This document shows, piece after piece, positions 1 to 9,882 of a stretch of DNA of 64,000 nucleotides. The notes beneath the pieces are model-generated. The model was given only the letters and a program-made list of their open reading frames with translations. It did not search any database and was not told where the DNA came from. Source of the stretch: JBJXGE01 sp046154185. Lineage in GTDB: Bacteria > Planctomycetota > UBA8108 > UBA1146 > JAJFFE01. A program made the translations under genes and the position numbers. Location of the stretch: NCBI GenBank assembly GCA_046154185.1, contig JBJXGE010000095.1, positions 1 through 64,000 of the forward strand. Direction: 5' to 3'. The number at the start of each line of letters is the position of its first letter. Positions within the stretch are counted from its first letter, which is position 1.

Positions 1-1378
1 CGGCGTACTGGAGCAAGCGTTCGAACACCGGCGCCGCTGGTTCACCGAGCGCGGCGTAGCGCTCGACAACGGCACAGGCGCGCGCCTGTTGATTTGCGCG
101 CACGGCGGCGTCGAGTTCGGAGAGAAGCGAAGCGCCGCTCTTCTCGACCGCGAGCTTTTCCGCTTCCGTCGTCCACGTGAATGGCTCCGAGCGCGCGCGT
201 CCGCTTTGCCCCGCCGTGTGGTGGGCCCCGACGATCAGACTCGCGACGGCGCTCGGCCGCGTCGTCACGCGCGCGATGTTGCGCCACGCGTTCGCCGAAT
301 CAGAGGCATGCACACCCGTCGACGCGCCGTGCACGCTCCCGCGCGGCTTCGCCGCGCCCTCGGCGCTCTTCCGCCCGGGATCGCGCAATACGAGGCGATT
401 CGCCGCGAGTGAAATCGCCTCGCCGATCGCTTCCGGCGCATAGCCATCCGCGAGCGCCGTCGCGACGGCGCTCGCCGCGGCCGCGCGCTCGCCCGCGAAA
501 ATGACCTGCGAGAGTTCTGCGATCCACGCATCTTCGACGGCGCGAGAGCCGAGCGGGCGCGAATCGAGCAAGCGATGCTGCTCGACCAGTTGCGGCAGCA
601 GCACGCGAATATCGGAATCACCAACTCGCCGATTCGGTTCCGCTGCGATGCAAAATCGAATCGTCTGCCGCAACAAAGTGTTCGCGTGCTCGGCGCCCGT
701 GAGGCGCAAGACATCCCAAGCTCGCCACGCGAGCATGACGCGATGCACTTCGATGTCGTCGTGGACGATGGCTTGCACGAGATCAAAAGCCTGCTCGGCC
801 GGCGCCTTCGCGTGAGCCACAAACGCGGCTTCGGCTCCACCGAGATCGCGCGCCCGTACAAGCTCGCGCAATTTCGTGCCTGCACCGAGCGCGTCGGCAC
901 CAGGCGCAGCGTGCTCGATCGCAATCGGACGCAGCGTGTCGTGCGTGTCGCCGTCGGTTTGCTGCAAGAAGGTCGCGTTGCGATGGAGCACCTTCAAGAC
1001 TGGCAGCGCTCGTTGCGCAGCGGGCAACTGCATCGCCATCTCGTACGCCGGCGTCAACGCCATGAACGCGTGGTAACCGTTGTAATCTTCACCGCCGAAC
1101 GCGCGCGCGTTCGCGAGCGCGCCGGCCGCCACGATCGTGCGCAAATCGACGCCGGCCTTCAGTCGCTCGACGACGCGCGCTTGCACTTGTTCCGGCGACG
1201 ACTCCTGAAAGAGCTGCGCCAACGGTTCGAGCGCGCCGAACGAGAGTCGCGTTCGATCTTCTCCGAGTGGTTCCGCCCCGAGACTTAAATCCTTGAGCAG
1301 CGACGGTCCCAAGCTCGCGAGCAACATGCCACGCCCAACGTCGCCGAGAAATGTCCGACGCGTTCGTTTATGTGTCAT
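1..1378 (-). CDS. Tat-exported protein of unknown function, 3' end outside window
   Basis: The frame is open without a stop from the ATG at 1378 to the left edge, giving 459 codons, so the C-terminus is missing. The N-terminus carries a twin-arginine signal (residues 5-12 RTRRTFLG, then a hydrophobic stretch MLLASLGPSLL), so a folded protein is probably exported through the Tat system. The rest is mostly helical and alanine-rich with a GGEDYNGYHAF segment near residue 80. I do not recognise the family; Tat-dependent proteins of this kind are common in planctomycetes. It is divergent from the kinase gene at 1468, leaving 89 bp for both promoters. The function is unknown; only the reading frame and the export signal are supported. 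Confidence 0.75.
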   Translation of the reverse strand, partial: MTHKRTRRTFLGDVGRGMLLASLGPSLLKDLSLGAEPLGEDRTRLSFGALEPLAQLFQESSPEQVQARVVERLKAGVDLRTIVAAGALANARAFGGEDYNGYHAFMALTPAYEMAMQLPAAQRALPVLKVLHRNATFLQQTDGDTHDTLRPIAIEHAAPGADALGAGTKLRELVRARDLGGAEAAFVAHAKAPAEQAFDLVQAIVHDDIEVHRVMLAWRAWDVLRLTGAEHANTLLRQTIRFCIAAEPNRRVGDSDIRVLLPQLVEQHRLLDSRPLGSRAVEDAWIAELSQVIFAGERAAAASAVATALADGYAPEAIGEAISLAANRLVLRDPGRKSAEGAAKPRGSVHGASTGVHASDSANAWRNIARVTTRPSAVASLIVGAHHTAGQSGRARSEPFTWTTEAEKLAVEKSGASLLSELDAAVRANQQARACAVVERYAALGEPAAPVFERLLQYA

Positions 1379-1467
1379 GCGAAACCTCCCAGTGAGACGT
1401 ATTCAACAGGTCCCTATCTTCCACGAACGTTCGAGCGTTACAGTACCCACAGAGGACGACCTCAACC

Positions 1468-3363
1468 ATGCAATGTCCGCAACCTCGCAAGCTCGAAGAC
1501 TTCGCGCTCGGCGCGTTATCCGCGGCCGAAATCGAGGAGATCGCAGCGCATGTCGTGAATTGTGGGCCATGCGAAGCGGCGATCTCGACCCATCACCCCG
1601 TCGATGAGCTGCTCGAGCAATTGCGCGGGCTTAAGGTCTTGGATCCCGAGGAAGACGCGCAGGACACCGTGCTCCTCGCCGCCCTACCGGCCTTAACGGA
1701 GCTGCGCACCCCTTCCCCAGGCGCCGACTTGCCGCTCGACATGGGTCGCGTACTCGCGAAAAGACTGCGCGAAGGAGGCTGTCGGCTCGGCAAGTTTGAA
1801 CTCGAGACCGAACTCGGCGCCGGCTCCTTCGGATACGTGTTCCGCGCCCACGATACAGAGCTCGATCGCACGGTCGCACTGAAGGTGGAGCGCGCCGCAA
1901 ACGTCACGAGTCACGACGACGTCCATCGGTTCTTGCGCGAGGCGCGCAGCGCCGCACGCCTCCTGCACCCAGGCATTGTGCCGATCTTCGAGAGTGGACA
2001 AACCGATGAGGGTGTGTGCTATCTCGTCTTTGAGTACGTGGAGGGAAAAACGCTGGAAGCGGTTCTCGATGCGGCGCGACTCGAACGCGACAAAGTTGTC
2101 GAGTGTCTCGCCCAATTGAGCGACGCGCTGGCCTACGCGCACTCGCAGGGGGTAATTCATCGAGATATCAAACCCGCGAACATCATGGTCGACTCCGGCG
2201 GTCGACCGCACATTATGGATTTCGGTCTCGCCAAGCGCGAAAGCGGCGAGATTTCGCTGACCGCTGACGGTCAGGTGATGGGCACGCCGGCCTATATGTC
2301 GCCCGAGCAGGCGCGCGGCGATTCGCACGCGGTCGACGCGCGCAGCGATATCTACAGTCTCGGGGTGATCCTCTACGAAGCGCTTACAGGTGAACGCCCG
2401 TTTCAAGGCAACGGCCGCATGCTGCTACTGCAAGTGCTCGAAGCCGAGCCCCGCCCGCCCCGCCAACTCGATGATCACATTCCGCGCAATCTCGAAACGA
2501 TTTGCCTCAAGGCGCTGGCCAAGTCGCCGCATCGCCGCTATCAGGCGGCCGCCGATTTCGCCGCCGATCTGCGGCGCTTCCAATGCGGACAGCCCATCGC
2601 CGCCCGGCCGGTCGGGATCATCGAGCAGACTTGGACTTGGAGCCGGAGCAATCCCATCGCCGTCAGCCTGTTATTCGCGATCAGTTGCGGTGCTGTGGGC
2701 GGGCTTTGGTATTTGTCGAGCCTCTCCACATACTTCGTCCAACAAACCGCGCTGCGTAGCGCCCATCTTCAGGCTACGGCCCTCGAAGAGATCAACACTC
2801 TCTACAGTGATATCGTCGAGCGTATTCATTCCAACAACGCCACCATGGGCGACCACTCGGATCGAACCGAGATCATGCTGCCGGCCACATTCACGATCGA
2901 GGCCGGGAAGCTCATCAGCGCCGGCGACTCCGGCCTGCAAGTCCGCCTCTACAGCGATTATCCGTTTCTGTCGCGCCGTGATGGCGGACCACGCGACGAG
3001 TTTGAACGAAGCGCACTTTTACGCTTGCGTGAGAATCCGCGCGCTCAAATCCACGAGTTCACGGAGATCGATCGCCGCGCGGTCGTGCGGTTCGCAACCG
3101 CGCGCCAAATGAAGGCGAGTTGCATTGGCTGCCACAATGAGCATCCCGACAGTCCGAAGCGCGATTGGGCGATCGGCGATGTGCGTGGCGTGCTCGAAAT
3201 CGTGCGACCGCTCGATCAAGAAATCGCGCGCGTGCGGACCGGGCTCACCGGAGCGTTCGCGCTCACCGGCGGAATTACGATCGTGCTCATCGCGCTGGCT
3301 ATTCTGCTCATGCGCGCGCGGCGCAATCGTTTTCTTGCGCAAAATCAAATTGGAGGCTCGTGA
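1468..3363 (+). CDS. membrane Ser/Thr protein kinase with N-terminal zinc finger and C-terminal heme-binding domain
   Basis: The 631-residue protein has three parts. Residues 3-35 resemble an anti-sigma zinc-binding motif (C3, then H28-x3-C32-x2-C35). Residues about 107-380 are a Hanks-type kinase with a complete active site: glycine loop GAGSFG (118-122), Lys139, HRD at 231-233 with Asn238, and DFG at 251-253. A membrane segment at about 394-418 leads to a predicted periplasmic domain with a CIGCH c-heme motif (552-556) typical of Tll0287-like/DUF3365 domains, and a second membrane segment (592-618) returns to the cytoplasm. It would therefore read a redox or ligand signal outside and phosphorylate inside. 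The stop overlaps the ECF sigma start by 4 bp, which suggests that the sigma factor is its partner. Confidence 0.9.
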   Translation: MQCPQPRKLEDFALGALSAAEIEEIAAHVVNCGPCEAAISTHHPVDELLEQLRGLKVLDPEEDAQDTVLLAALPALTELRTPSPGADLPLDMGRVLAKRLREGGCRLGKFELETELGAGSFGYVFRAHDTELDRTVALKVERAANVTSHDDVHRFLREARSAARLLHPGIVPIFESGQTDEGVCYLVFEYVEGKTLEAVLDAARLERDKVVECLAQLSDALAYAHSQGVIHRDIKPANIMVDSGGRPHIMDFGLAKRESGEISLTADGQVMGTPAYMSPEQARGDSHAVDARSDIYSLGVILYEALTGERPFQGNGRMLLLQVLEAEPRPPRQLDDHIPRNLETICLKALAKSPHRRYQAAADFAADLRRFQCGQPIAARPVGIIEQTWTWSRSNPIAVSLLFAISCGAVGGLWYLSSLSTYFVQQTALRSAHLQATALEEINTLYSDIVERIHSNNATMGDHSDRTEIMLPATFTIEAGKLISAGDSGLQVRLYSDYPFLSRRDGGPRDEFERSALLRLRENPRAQIHEFTEIDRRAVVRFATARQMKASCIGCHNEHPDSPKRDWAIGDVRGVLEIVRPLDQEIARVRTGLTGAFALTGGITIVLIALAILLMRARRNRFLAQNQIGGS

Positions 3364-3947
3364 ACGCCTCGTCCACTTCTAGAAGTCTGCTCGCTCGCAT
3401 CCGCGCGAACGACAGTGTCGCGTGGACGCGACTCGTTCAACTTTACGCGCCGCTCGTTTGCTATTGGTGCCGACAGGCGCGCTTGCCGGAACACGACCTC
3501 GCCGACGTGACGCAAGAAGTCTTCAAAGCCGTCGCGTCGCACGTCGCTGGGTTTCAAACACTGGAGCAACGCGGCTCGTTCCGCGGCTGGCTACGCGTCA
3601 TTACGCGTAACAAGGTCCACGACTACTATCGCCGCCGCGAGCGCGAGCCCCGTGCAATCGGCGGGAGCGAGGCGCACTTGCAGCTCGTCGCCCTGCCGGT
3701 AGCCGAACTTGCGAGCAGCGATGGATCGGAAGAGAAAGCCCATCGACGTCTATTCCGACAAGCGCTCGCGGCAATCCAGGCGGAATTTGAAGACCGCACC
3801 TGGCAAGCGTTCTGGCGTGTCGTCGTCGACGACCGTCCGGTGAGCGATGTCGCCGCGGAACTCGGCATGCGACCGGGCACGGTGCGCGTGTGCAAATCGC
3901 GAGTTTTGCATCGCTTGCGGCAGGAACTCGGAGACCTCTGGCAATGA
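3360..3947 (+). CDS. ECF sigma factor
   Basis: This is a 195-residue sigma-70 family protein. Region 2 is at about residues 18-65 (DVTQEVFKAV) and region 4 lies at the C-terminus (about 150-195), with the helix-turn-helix SDVAAELGMRPGTVRV. The start is the GTG at 3360, which overlaps the kinase stop as GTGA and has GGAG just upstream; longer upstream starts lie inside the kinase. Translational coupling and the zinc-finger motif on the kinase suggest that the kinase holds or phosphorylates this sigma factor. No separate anti-sigma gene is adjacent. The target promoters are unknown. Confidence 0.88.
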   Translation: MNASSTSRSLLARIRANDSVAWTRLVQLYAPLVCYWCRQARLPEHDLADVTQEVFKAVASHVAGFQTLEQRGSFRGWLRVITRNKVHDYYRRREREPRAIGGSEAHLQLVALPVAELASSDGSEEKAHRRLFRQALAAIQAEFEDRTWQAFWRVVVDDRPVSDVAAELGMRPGTVRVCKSRVLHRLRQELGDLWQ

Positions 3948-4035
3948 AAACCGAAGAATCGCTGCAACCACGCCCCGTCCGTGTCGAGATTATTAGTATC
4001 GATGCAGCCGCGTCGCGCGGCGAAAGGGCGACTTC

Positions 4036-5265
4036 ATGCGTATCGCAATCGACGGCTCTCACTTGGACACCGCGGGAGGCGTGCGAACCTATATTACGAA
4101 TTTGCTGCACGCCCTCACGACCGCGGAGCCGAACCACGACTACTCGATCTACTCACGGGGGCCGCGGCCGCCGAGCGGCGCGCCGCCGTTAAAGCGCGGA
4201 GTTCGCGCGCGACGCGTGCACGTGCGGACGCCGCGCCGACTCTTCAGCACCGTCGAGAACGTACTCGGTTGGCCGCCCGCGGAATACTGGTGCGGAGCAA
4301 TCGATGTGTTTCACGGCACTCATTTCACGTTGCCGCCGACGCGGCGCGCGCGCCGGGTGCTGTCGGTCATGGACACGATTTACCTGCGGCATCCCGAGTA
4401 TTACGAAGATCGACGCCTCAACGAATACGGCTACCGTCGACTGTTGCCGCACGCGCTCAAACGCGCACATCGCGTGCTCGCCATCAGCGAAACGACGAAA
4501 CGCGATCTCATCGAACTCTGCAATGTCGCGGCCGATCGCATTTGGGTGGTTCCGCTTGGCCGCGACATGCGCTTCTTTCCGTCGGACGGGCACGAAGTCG
4601 CGCACGTGCTCGCGCGCTATCAAGTCGCGCGACCGTACGTGATCTATCCCATGGGAACGCTCGAGCCGCGGAAAAACCTGACGCGCGTTTTGCACGCGCT
4701 GCGCAACGCGTTTCCGCGCGCGGCGGAGCGGCCATTGCTTCTGCTCACCGGCGTTGGGACTCTGTCGACGGAGATGCGCGAAACGATCGAGCGTCTCGAG
4801 CTCGCTCGCGACGTGCACTGGATTCACGCGAAATACCCCGACGAGTTGCGCGCGCTCATGACCGGCGCCTTGTGGGGAATTTATGCTTCGCTCTACGAAG
4901 GATTCGGGCTCCCCGCACTCGAGATGCTCGCGTGCGGCTTGCCGACCGTCGTCTCGGCCGCGAGCGCCGTGCCCGAGGTCGTCGGCGACGCCGCGCTCCT
5001 CGCCGAACCGACGGATCTCTATGCGATTGCCGCCGGCATGGAGCGTCTGCATCTCGACGAAGCGCTGCGCGCCCGTTTGCGCGCGCGGGCGCTCGCGCGC
5101 GCGAACGCGCCGGCGTTTCAATGGGGTCGCGTCGCGCAGCAAACGTTTGCCGCTTATCGCGATGATTACGCGGCCTACGCCGCGGAGCCGATGCCGAGCG
5201 CGAGCGCGGAGGAAATTCCGGCGACCGCGACGACCGCACCGCCGACTTTGGTCGTCGTCGAATAG
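4036..5265 (+). CDS. GT4-family glycosyltransferase
   Basis: The 409-residue protein has the two Rossmann domains of GT-B enzymes. The N-terminal domain opens with MRIAIDGSHLDTAGGVRTY, typical of GT4 with a glycine-rich acceptor-side loop, and the C-terminal domain has MGTLEPRKN (about residue 205) and the EX7E nucleotide-sugar motif at E288-E296 (EGFGLPALE). It should transfer a sugar from a nucleotide donor to a cell-surface glycan or lipid precursor in the cytoplasm. The C-terminal 30 residues are low-complexity Ala/Pro/Thr. It follows the ECF gene after 88 bp and faces the transglutaminase-like gene with only 38 bp between the two stops. The specific substrate cannot be deduced. Confidence 0.88.
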   Translation: MRIAIDGSHLDTAGGVRTYITNLLHALTTAEPNHDYSIYSRGPRPPSGAPPLKRGVRARRVHVRTPRRLFSTVENVLGWPPAEYWCGAIDVFHGTHFTLPPTRRARRVLSVMDTIYLRHPEYYEDRRLNEYGYRRLLPHALKRAHRVLAISETTKRDLIELCNVAADRIWVVPLGRDMRFFPSDGHEVAHVLARYQVARPYVIYPMGTLEPRKNLTRVLHALRNAFPRAAERPLLLLTGVGTLSTEMRETIERLELARDVHWIHAKYPDELRALMTGALWGIYASLYEGFGLPALEMLACGLPTVVSAASAVPEVVGDAALLAEPTDLYAIAAGMERLHLDEALRARLRARALARANAPAFQWGRVAQQTFAAYRDDYAAYAAEPMPSASAEEIPATATTAPPTLVVVE

Positions 5266-5303
5266 GCTCGACGCGCAAACGTGAGCAAGCGCCGCTCGAG
5301 GCA

Positions 5304-7667
5304 TCACGGCCAAGCCGCCGCGGCCGCCGCGGCTGCGAGGACGGCACCACCGACAGCAAGGCCGAGCTTCACGAACGGCGGCGCGTTTTCAACCGCGTTC
5401 ATGACGAGCGCCAAGTACTCCTGGAGCGGTCCCGTGCGCTTGGGCAAATTGCGCTTGGCCGGATCGTACTGCGCCGGCCCCTTGATCGGACGGCTCCTCC
5501 CATCGGGACCGACTTCAAAGGTACCGCCCGTGCCGCTGCCGGCCGGACGCGTCCCGCCGACGTTGCCATCGTTAAAAACCCCGTAGTACAAATCGCGCGA
5601 GGCAACCGGCCGCACTTGTTGGCCGGCGCGATCGATCTCCCACCAGCCGCCTTCGTTGTTCCTCAGTGCGCCGCGTGGAATCACGAGCGTCGATCCGCGC
5701 GCGAGCGCGGCGCGCGCGCGCGCCGCAAACTCCGGAGCTAGGACGAAATCGGCGACGCGGTGCGTGTCGGCGGGGCGGAGTGCGAATGCCCCATCTGGCT
5801 CGAGCAACTGACTCGTCGAGAGCGCGCTCTTCGGATCGGCGCGGAGCGCGATCAGCTGTTCGGCGATCGCCTCGTGCTCGAGCGCTCCTTCCAAAACTCC
5901 AAACCATAGTTGCCGTTCGCCGAGGAGAGCCGCGGCCGAATTCGTACGCGCGACGCCGCGAATACGATCGCGTCGCAGGTCCATCTCGCGCACGACCGAC
6001 CGCCCATCGGCGCCCGGCGTGGCGCTGAAAATCCAAACGCGCGGGCTGTCGGGGTAGAAGCGTTGGTCCGGCGCGTCGTTCAGCGCCGGCACCAAAAACT
6101 CATCCGACCACAATAACCAAGTGAAATTTTGAATCGCGGTCGGCATCACCTGCGCAAAAAAAGCTACCGGCTCCTCTGGACTCGGCGTCGCGGCTTGCGC
6201 ACCGTCGGCCGGCGGCGCGGATTGCGCGAGCACTTGGCTCTGCACCAGACCGTACATCGTCTCGGTGTACGCCGGCAAATTGTGACCGCCCGCACTGAAC
6301 CACAAATTGTGGAGCGCTTGCGGCGCGCTCGGTCCCTCGGCGGTGCGGACGAGCGGCGTGAGTCGGCTCGCATCGAGCGGCGCTGTCGTCCGCCAGTCGC
6401 ACGGCGCCCGGTCGACGAGCGCGCGACGTGTCACCTCCGGAGCGCGCCCCGGCACCAAGAGTTCAAGCTCGAGCCACTCGGCCACGAGCTGCGGAGCATC
6501 GGAACTCTCGCCGCCGCCGAGCGCGTCGAGTACGCCAGCGGTTTCACCGCCTTCCGAGAATTGCACGGGGTCGCCCACAAACGTTTCCTCTTGCAGCCAC
6601 AGTACCGGCAGCCACGCGGTGTCTGCCGCGCCGGAAATCGCCTTGGAAATCGCCGCGCCGATGCGCTTTTCCGCGACGTGAAAAAGAAACACATGTTGAT
6701 CGAGAAGTTGATCGGCGCGAATCACGCACTCGAGCGCGCGAGTTTCTTGGAGTTTGCCGACGGCGAGATGCTCCGTGATGACGCGAATCGCAAACCGTTG
6801 CATGCGCTCCAGCGGCAACTCCGCGACGGTGTTCGCGGCGGTCGTGAGGGGTTGCCCGACTTGGGCCGTTGCGAGCGACGGGTCGAGGTCGACCCAGGCG
6901 TCACCGACTTGCGCTTGCACCCAACAATGATCGGAGATTTCGGTCAGGAGCTGGCTGCGCGTCGGCACCTCCTGCGCGAATCCCTCGGTGCCGAGCGCGG
7001 CTCGAATCGCGAAATAATCGCGCGTGGCGCGAGCCGTCAGCCGATCGAGAAAGTGCTGCGCTCGATTCGTGCGCTCGCCGGTCGGCGCACGCTTTCGTCT
7101 CGGCTCGAACGCGCGCTCAAAAAGCTGATCGCAGTGCGCTTGGTCCAATCCGCCGAGCGCGTACCGTACCGTGTGACCTTGGCGGCGTAGGATCTCCGCG
7201 AGCAGCGTGGCTCGATCGTAGGAATTCCCGGCGCCGGCTAAGAACGTCCACCCCGCTCCGCGCATGACCCCTGGATAGATCTCGAACGCGATGCGGTCGC
7301 GCACGAAATTCAATGCGCTCGTCAGGTCTTTGGGAATCGCCGCCACGCAGGTATCGAAATCGTAGTCGTTGGCAGCAAAACCCTTTCGGCGTGCGTCGAG
7401 TTGACGTGCAACAGCGGCGAGGTCGAGCGACTCGGCGCTGGGTGTCGAGAGCGGCTCATTGGATGGAGCCGGCGGGCGCTCGCGCGACGGGAGTCGCAGA
7501 GATTGCAGCACATCGACGACCGGCGCTTTGGCGGGCGACGGCGCGGTTTGCCCGCAAAGTGCGAGTGCAAGCGCCATGACGCACAGTCCGATGCCGATCG
7601 GCCTAACCAGCACAGCGGTGCGCCAGTGACAGCAAACTTCGCGGCAGACTTTCGAGATGGCAATCAT
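5304..7667 (-). CDS. transglutaminase-fold protein lacking the catalytic cysteine
   Basis: The 787-residue protein has a signal peptide or anchor (residues 14-40), a transglutaminase-like core at about 110-270 and a C-terminal hydrophobic segment (about 766-787) after a soluble region. In the core, the position that normally carries the nucleophilic Cys reads GNSYD (Ser149), while the His247 and Asp260/262 region (DHCWVQAQVGDAWVDLDPS) is kept, so peptidase or cross-linking activity is doubtful. The ATG at 7667 was chosen because GGGGAGGAAG lies directly upstream; the longer frame runs into the upstream gene. It sits 31 bp downstream of the vWA gene in the same operon, so the pair may act together at the membrane. 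The function is unknown. Confidence 0.78.
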   Translation of the reverse strand: MIAISKVCREVCCHWRTAVLVRPIGIGLCVMALALALCGQTAPSPAKAPVVDVLQSLRLPSRERPPAPSNEPLSTPSAESLDLAAVARQLDARRKGFAANDYDFDTCVAAIPKDLTSALNFVRDRIAFEIYPGVMRGAGWTFLAGAGNSYDRATLLAEILRRQGHTVRYALGGLDQAHCDQLFERAFEPRRKRAPTGERTNRAQHFLDRLTARATRDYFAIRAALGTEGFAQEVPTRSQLLTEISDHCWVQAQVGDAWVDLDPSLATAQVGQPLTTAANTVAELPLERMQRFAIRVITEHLAVGKLQETRALECVIRADQLLDQHVFLFHVAEKRIGAAISKAISGAADTAWLPVLWLQEETFVGDPVQFSEGGETAGVLDALGGGESSDAPQLVAEWLELELLVPGRAPEVTRRALVDRAPCDWRTTAPLDASRLTPLVRTAEGPSAPQALHNLWFSAGGHNLPAYTETMYGLVQSQVLAQSAPPADGAQAATPSPEEPVAFFAQVMPTAIQNFTWLLWSDEFLVPALNDAPDQRFYPDSPRVWIFSATPGADGRSVVREMDLRRDRIRGVARTNSAAALLGERQLWFGVLEGALEHEAIAEQLIALRADPKSALSTSQLLEPDGAFALRPADTHRVADFVLAPEFAARARAALARGSTLVIPRGALRNNEGGWWEIDRAGQQVRPVASRDLYYGVFNDGNVGGTRPAGSGTGGTFEVGPDGRSRPIKGPAQYDPAKRNLPKRTGPLQEYLALVMNAVENAPPFVKLGLAVGGAVLAAAAAAAAWP

Positions 7668-7698
7668 CTTTCTTCTTCCTCCCCTGGAGAGCTGCTCT

Positions 7699-9882
7699 TC
7701 ACTCGACCTTCTTGCCGCACGCACCGCAGAACTTTGCATCGGGCGCGAGCGAGTCTTTGCAATTCGCGCAGTGGCGCGCAGGCGTGGCGTCGGCGTTCGA
7801 TTCTTCGGGGTTCGCCACCGGTCGCAGCCGTGTGGTGATCTTGGTTGCGGTGGTGTCCACGCGCACCCGCGACGCATCGAACGTGATGGTCGTCGCGGCA
7901 TTGGTGTTGATCCAAAACGGCTGCCGAAATTCTCGGTCGTCAAACTGGGTCACGAAAGTATAGGCGCCTTCCGGCAGTCGATTCGAATCGCCAAAGCGTC
8001 CGCGCTGCACTTCCTTGGCATCCGCATTCAGAATCGCAAAAGTCTCGGGATCGCCGAACAAGGCGGCCCGCAAAGTGCGCAACAGGTCATCCGGTTGAGC
8101 GGCGAACCAGTATTGACCGTTCGTGGCGGCGGCGATGTTCTTGAGCTGCGCCGTCCAATCATCGCGATTCACGTCGAACCCGAGCACGTGGAACTTGATC
8201 CCGCGCAGCCGCCCCAACGCTTCGGCGGCGCGCACCGGATCGCGGCGTTGAGCGGTGTCCTCGCCACCGTCCGTGAGCAGGACGACGAGCGTGTCGTCGG
8301 TCGCCGATTGCAGACCGCCCAAGTCCTGCGCGGCTTGCTCGATGCTGTAAGCGAGCGGCGTCTTACCGCGAGCCCGCAGCGTCTCTAGTACCGTCTTCCA
8401 GCGCACTGCATCGTAAGGGCTCATTGGGATGAGCAGCTCGGAATCCTCGTCGGCGCCGGGATCGATCGCGCGCCGACGATGCCCATAGACGCGCAAAGCC
8501 GTTTGCGTGCCGGCCGGCACGAGCGCCAGCAGCGCCGCCGTGGCCGCCCGCGCGCAATCGAATTTCAGTCGGCCGTCGAGTTCTCCCAACATCGAACCGC
8601 TGGCGTCCAAAATGATGTAGAGCCGCTTCGGCGGCGCCGCAGTGAGCGTCGTGCGCAATTCGCCGCTGCCGTGGCGTTCGATCTCGGGTCGCAGTGTGCG
8701 AGTGGCGCGCGTCAAGAATAGCAGCGCGAAACTCGTCGCCAATCGCGGGTCCTCGCTGTCGTCAGCCTCGACCCAACGACCGTCGGGCCGTTGCGCATTT
8801 ACGAGGAATTTAGCGCCGAGCGGGTACCACTCATGCGACCCGATGAACTCGGTGTCGAGAATTCGGCCCACCCGCTCGACCGAGTACAAATAGTAGTAGT
8901 GGTAGCGGGAGCCGTATCGCGGATTCGCGACGATGGAAAATTCATTCGCAAGCCAGGCAAGTCCGCGCCGAACTTGCTCGTCTTGCATCGGCTCCGCGAC
9001 TCCGAGCTGATCGGAGCAAATCGCCAATGCGCACAAGCCAGCGCACGTCATGCTGCCGTAGCTCGAAGTGTTGTTCGTTTCGTAGGACCAGCCCCCATCG
9101 GCGCACTGGCGCGAGCGATAGGCGGCGAGACAGCGCCGCCAGACCTCGGGCGAAGCCGGCAGATGCCAGCGAGACGCGGCGCGCAGTCCGAGTAGGGCAA
9201 ACTGCGAAACCGAATTGTCGCCGTTGGCGCTGTCGTTCCACTCGGTCTTGCGTTCGAGACGGTTCGAGTTTTCGGTGGGCTCGTCCGGGTCGGTGCCGCC
9301 GAAAACCGACAGCGCGGTCGTCGCAGCGGCTTCGGAGAACACTTCCTCGGTGATGCCGCGACCATAGCCCCATGAGCCGCCGGATCCTTGCAGTTCTACT
9401 AACAAGCGGGCGCCAGCACGTAGCTGGGTCGAGAATACCGGCTCGCCGTAAGCCTCGATCAGCAAACACAAAAGTCCGCATTCGTAAGTTGGAAGCTGGC
9501 GCCCGCGCAAATCGATGCTTTGCAAGTACGCGCGCAGCAGCCGATCGAATTCCGGCGCACGCTTTTGAGTGTCGGCGTGAACGAGCGCGAGTGCGGCCAA
9601 GAGATCCGGGCCATCGCCGACGAGCGACTCCTGGCGATACTGTTCGTGCCGTTGCTGCACGTACTGCCACAGGAATTTGCTGCCGTTGTCGATGGCGGCC
9701 GCGACCTGCACCTCGGTCAGATCGACGCCCGCGAGGCCGCGCGGCACGGGTCTCGCGTCAGTTTTGCCCGCCGCGTCCTGCGCGCTAACGGGCGCCGAGG
9801 CCATGCTCAATACCAACCCCGCGATGAGCGCGCGGCAGCGCCGCGATTCGTAGAGCCTTTTCACGCTAGCCGCGCTGCACAT
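7699..9882 (-). CDS. exported protein with alpha-alpha toroid repeats, vWA domain and zinc ribbon
   Basis: The 727-residue protein starts at the ATG at 9882, which gives a proper signal peptide ending SAPVSAQ near residue 35. Residues about 50-370 contain repeats like those of prenyltransferase or squalene-cyclase toroids (YECGLLCLLIEAYGEP, QCADGGWSYETNN, RPDGRWVEADD). A von Willebrand A domain follows at about 418-610 with an intact MIDAS start DASGSM and TDGGED. The tail has a four-cysteine zinc ribbon (CANC and CGAC). vWA domains with this metal site usually bind protein partners. It is the first gene of a two-gene operon with the transglutaminase-fold protein and is divergent from hflX. 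The biological role is not known. Confidence 0.82.
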   Translation of the reverse strand: MCSAASVKRLYESRRCRALIAGLVLSMASAPVSAQDAAGKTDARPVPRGLAGVDLTEVQVAAAIDNGSKFLWQYVQQRHEQYRQESLVGDGPDLLAALALVHADTQKRAPEFDRLLRAYLQSIDLRGRQLPTYECGLLCLLIEAYGEPVFSTQLRAGARLLVELQGSGGSWGYGRGITEEVFSEAAATTALSVFGGTDPDEPTENSNRLERKTEWNDSANGDNSVSQFALLGLRAASRWHLPASPEVWRRCLAAYRSRQCADGGWSYETNNTSSYGSMTCAGLCALAICSDQLGVAEPMQDEQVRRGLAWLANEFSIVANPRYGSRYHYYYLYSVERVGRILDTEFIGSHEWYPLGAKFLVNAQRPDGRWVEADDSEDPRLATSFALLFLTRATRTLRPEIERHGSGELRTTLTAAPPKRLYIILDASGSMLGELDGRLKFDCARAATAALLALVPAGTQTALRVYGHRRRAIDPGADEDSELLIPMSPYDAVRWKTVLETLRARGKTPLAYSIEQAAQDLGGLQSATDDTLVVLLTDGGEDTAQRRDPVRAAEALGRLRGIKFHVLGFDVNRDDWTAQLKNIAAATNGQYWFAAQPDDLLRTLRAALFGDPETFAILNADAKEVQRGRFGDSNRLPEGAYTFVTQFDDREFRQPFWINTNAATTITFDASRVRVDTTATKITTRLRPVANPEESNADATPARHCANCKDSLAPDAKFCGACGKKVE

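Noticed and set aside
3981..5165. A 394-codon frame antisense or alternative to the GT4 gene
   Set aside because: It is almost entirely Arg/Ala/Ser, has no domain signature and fully overlaps the GT4 frame with its EX7E motif.
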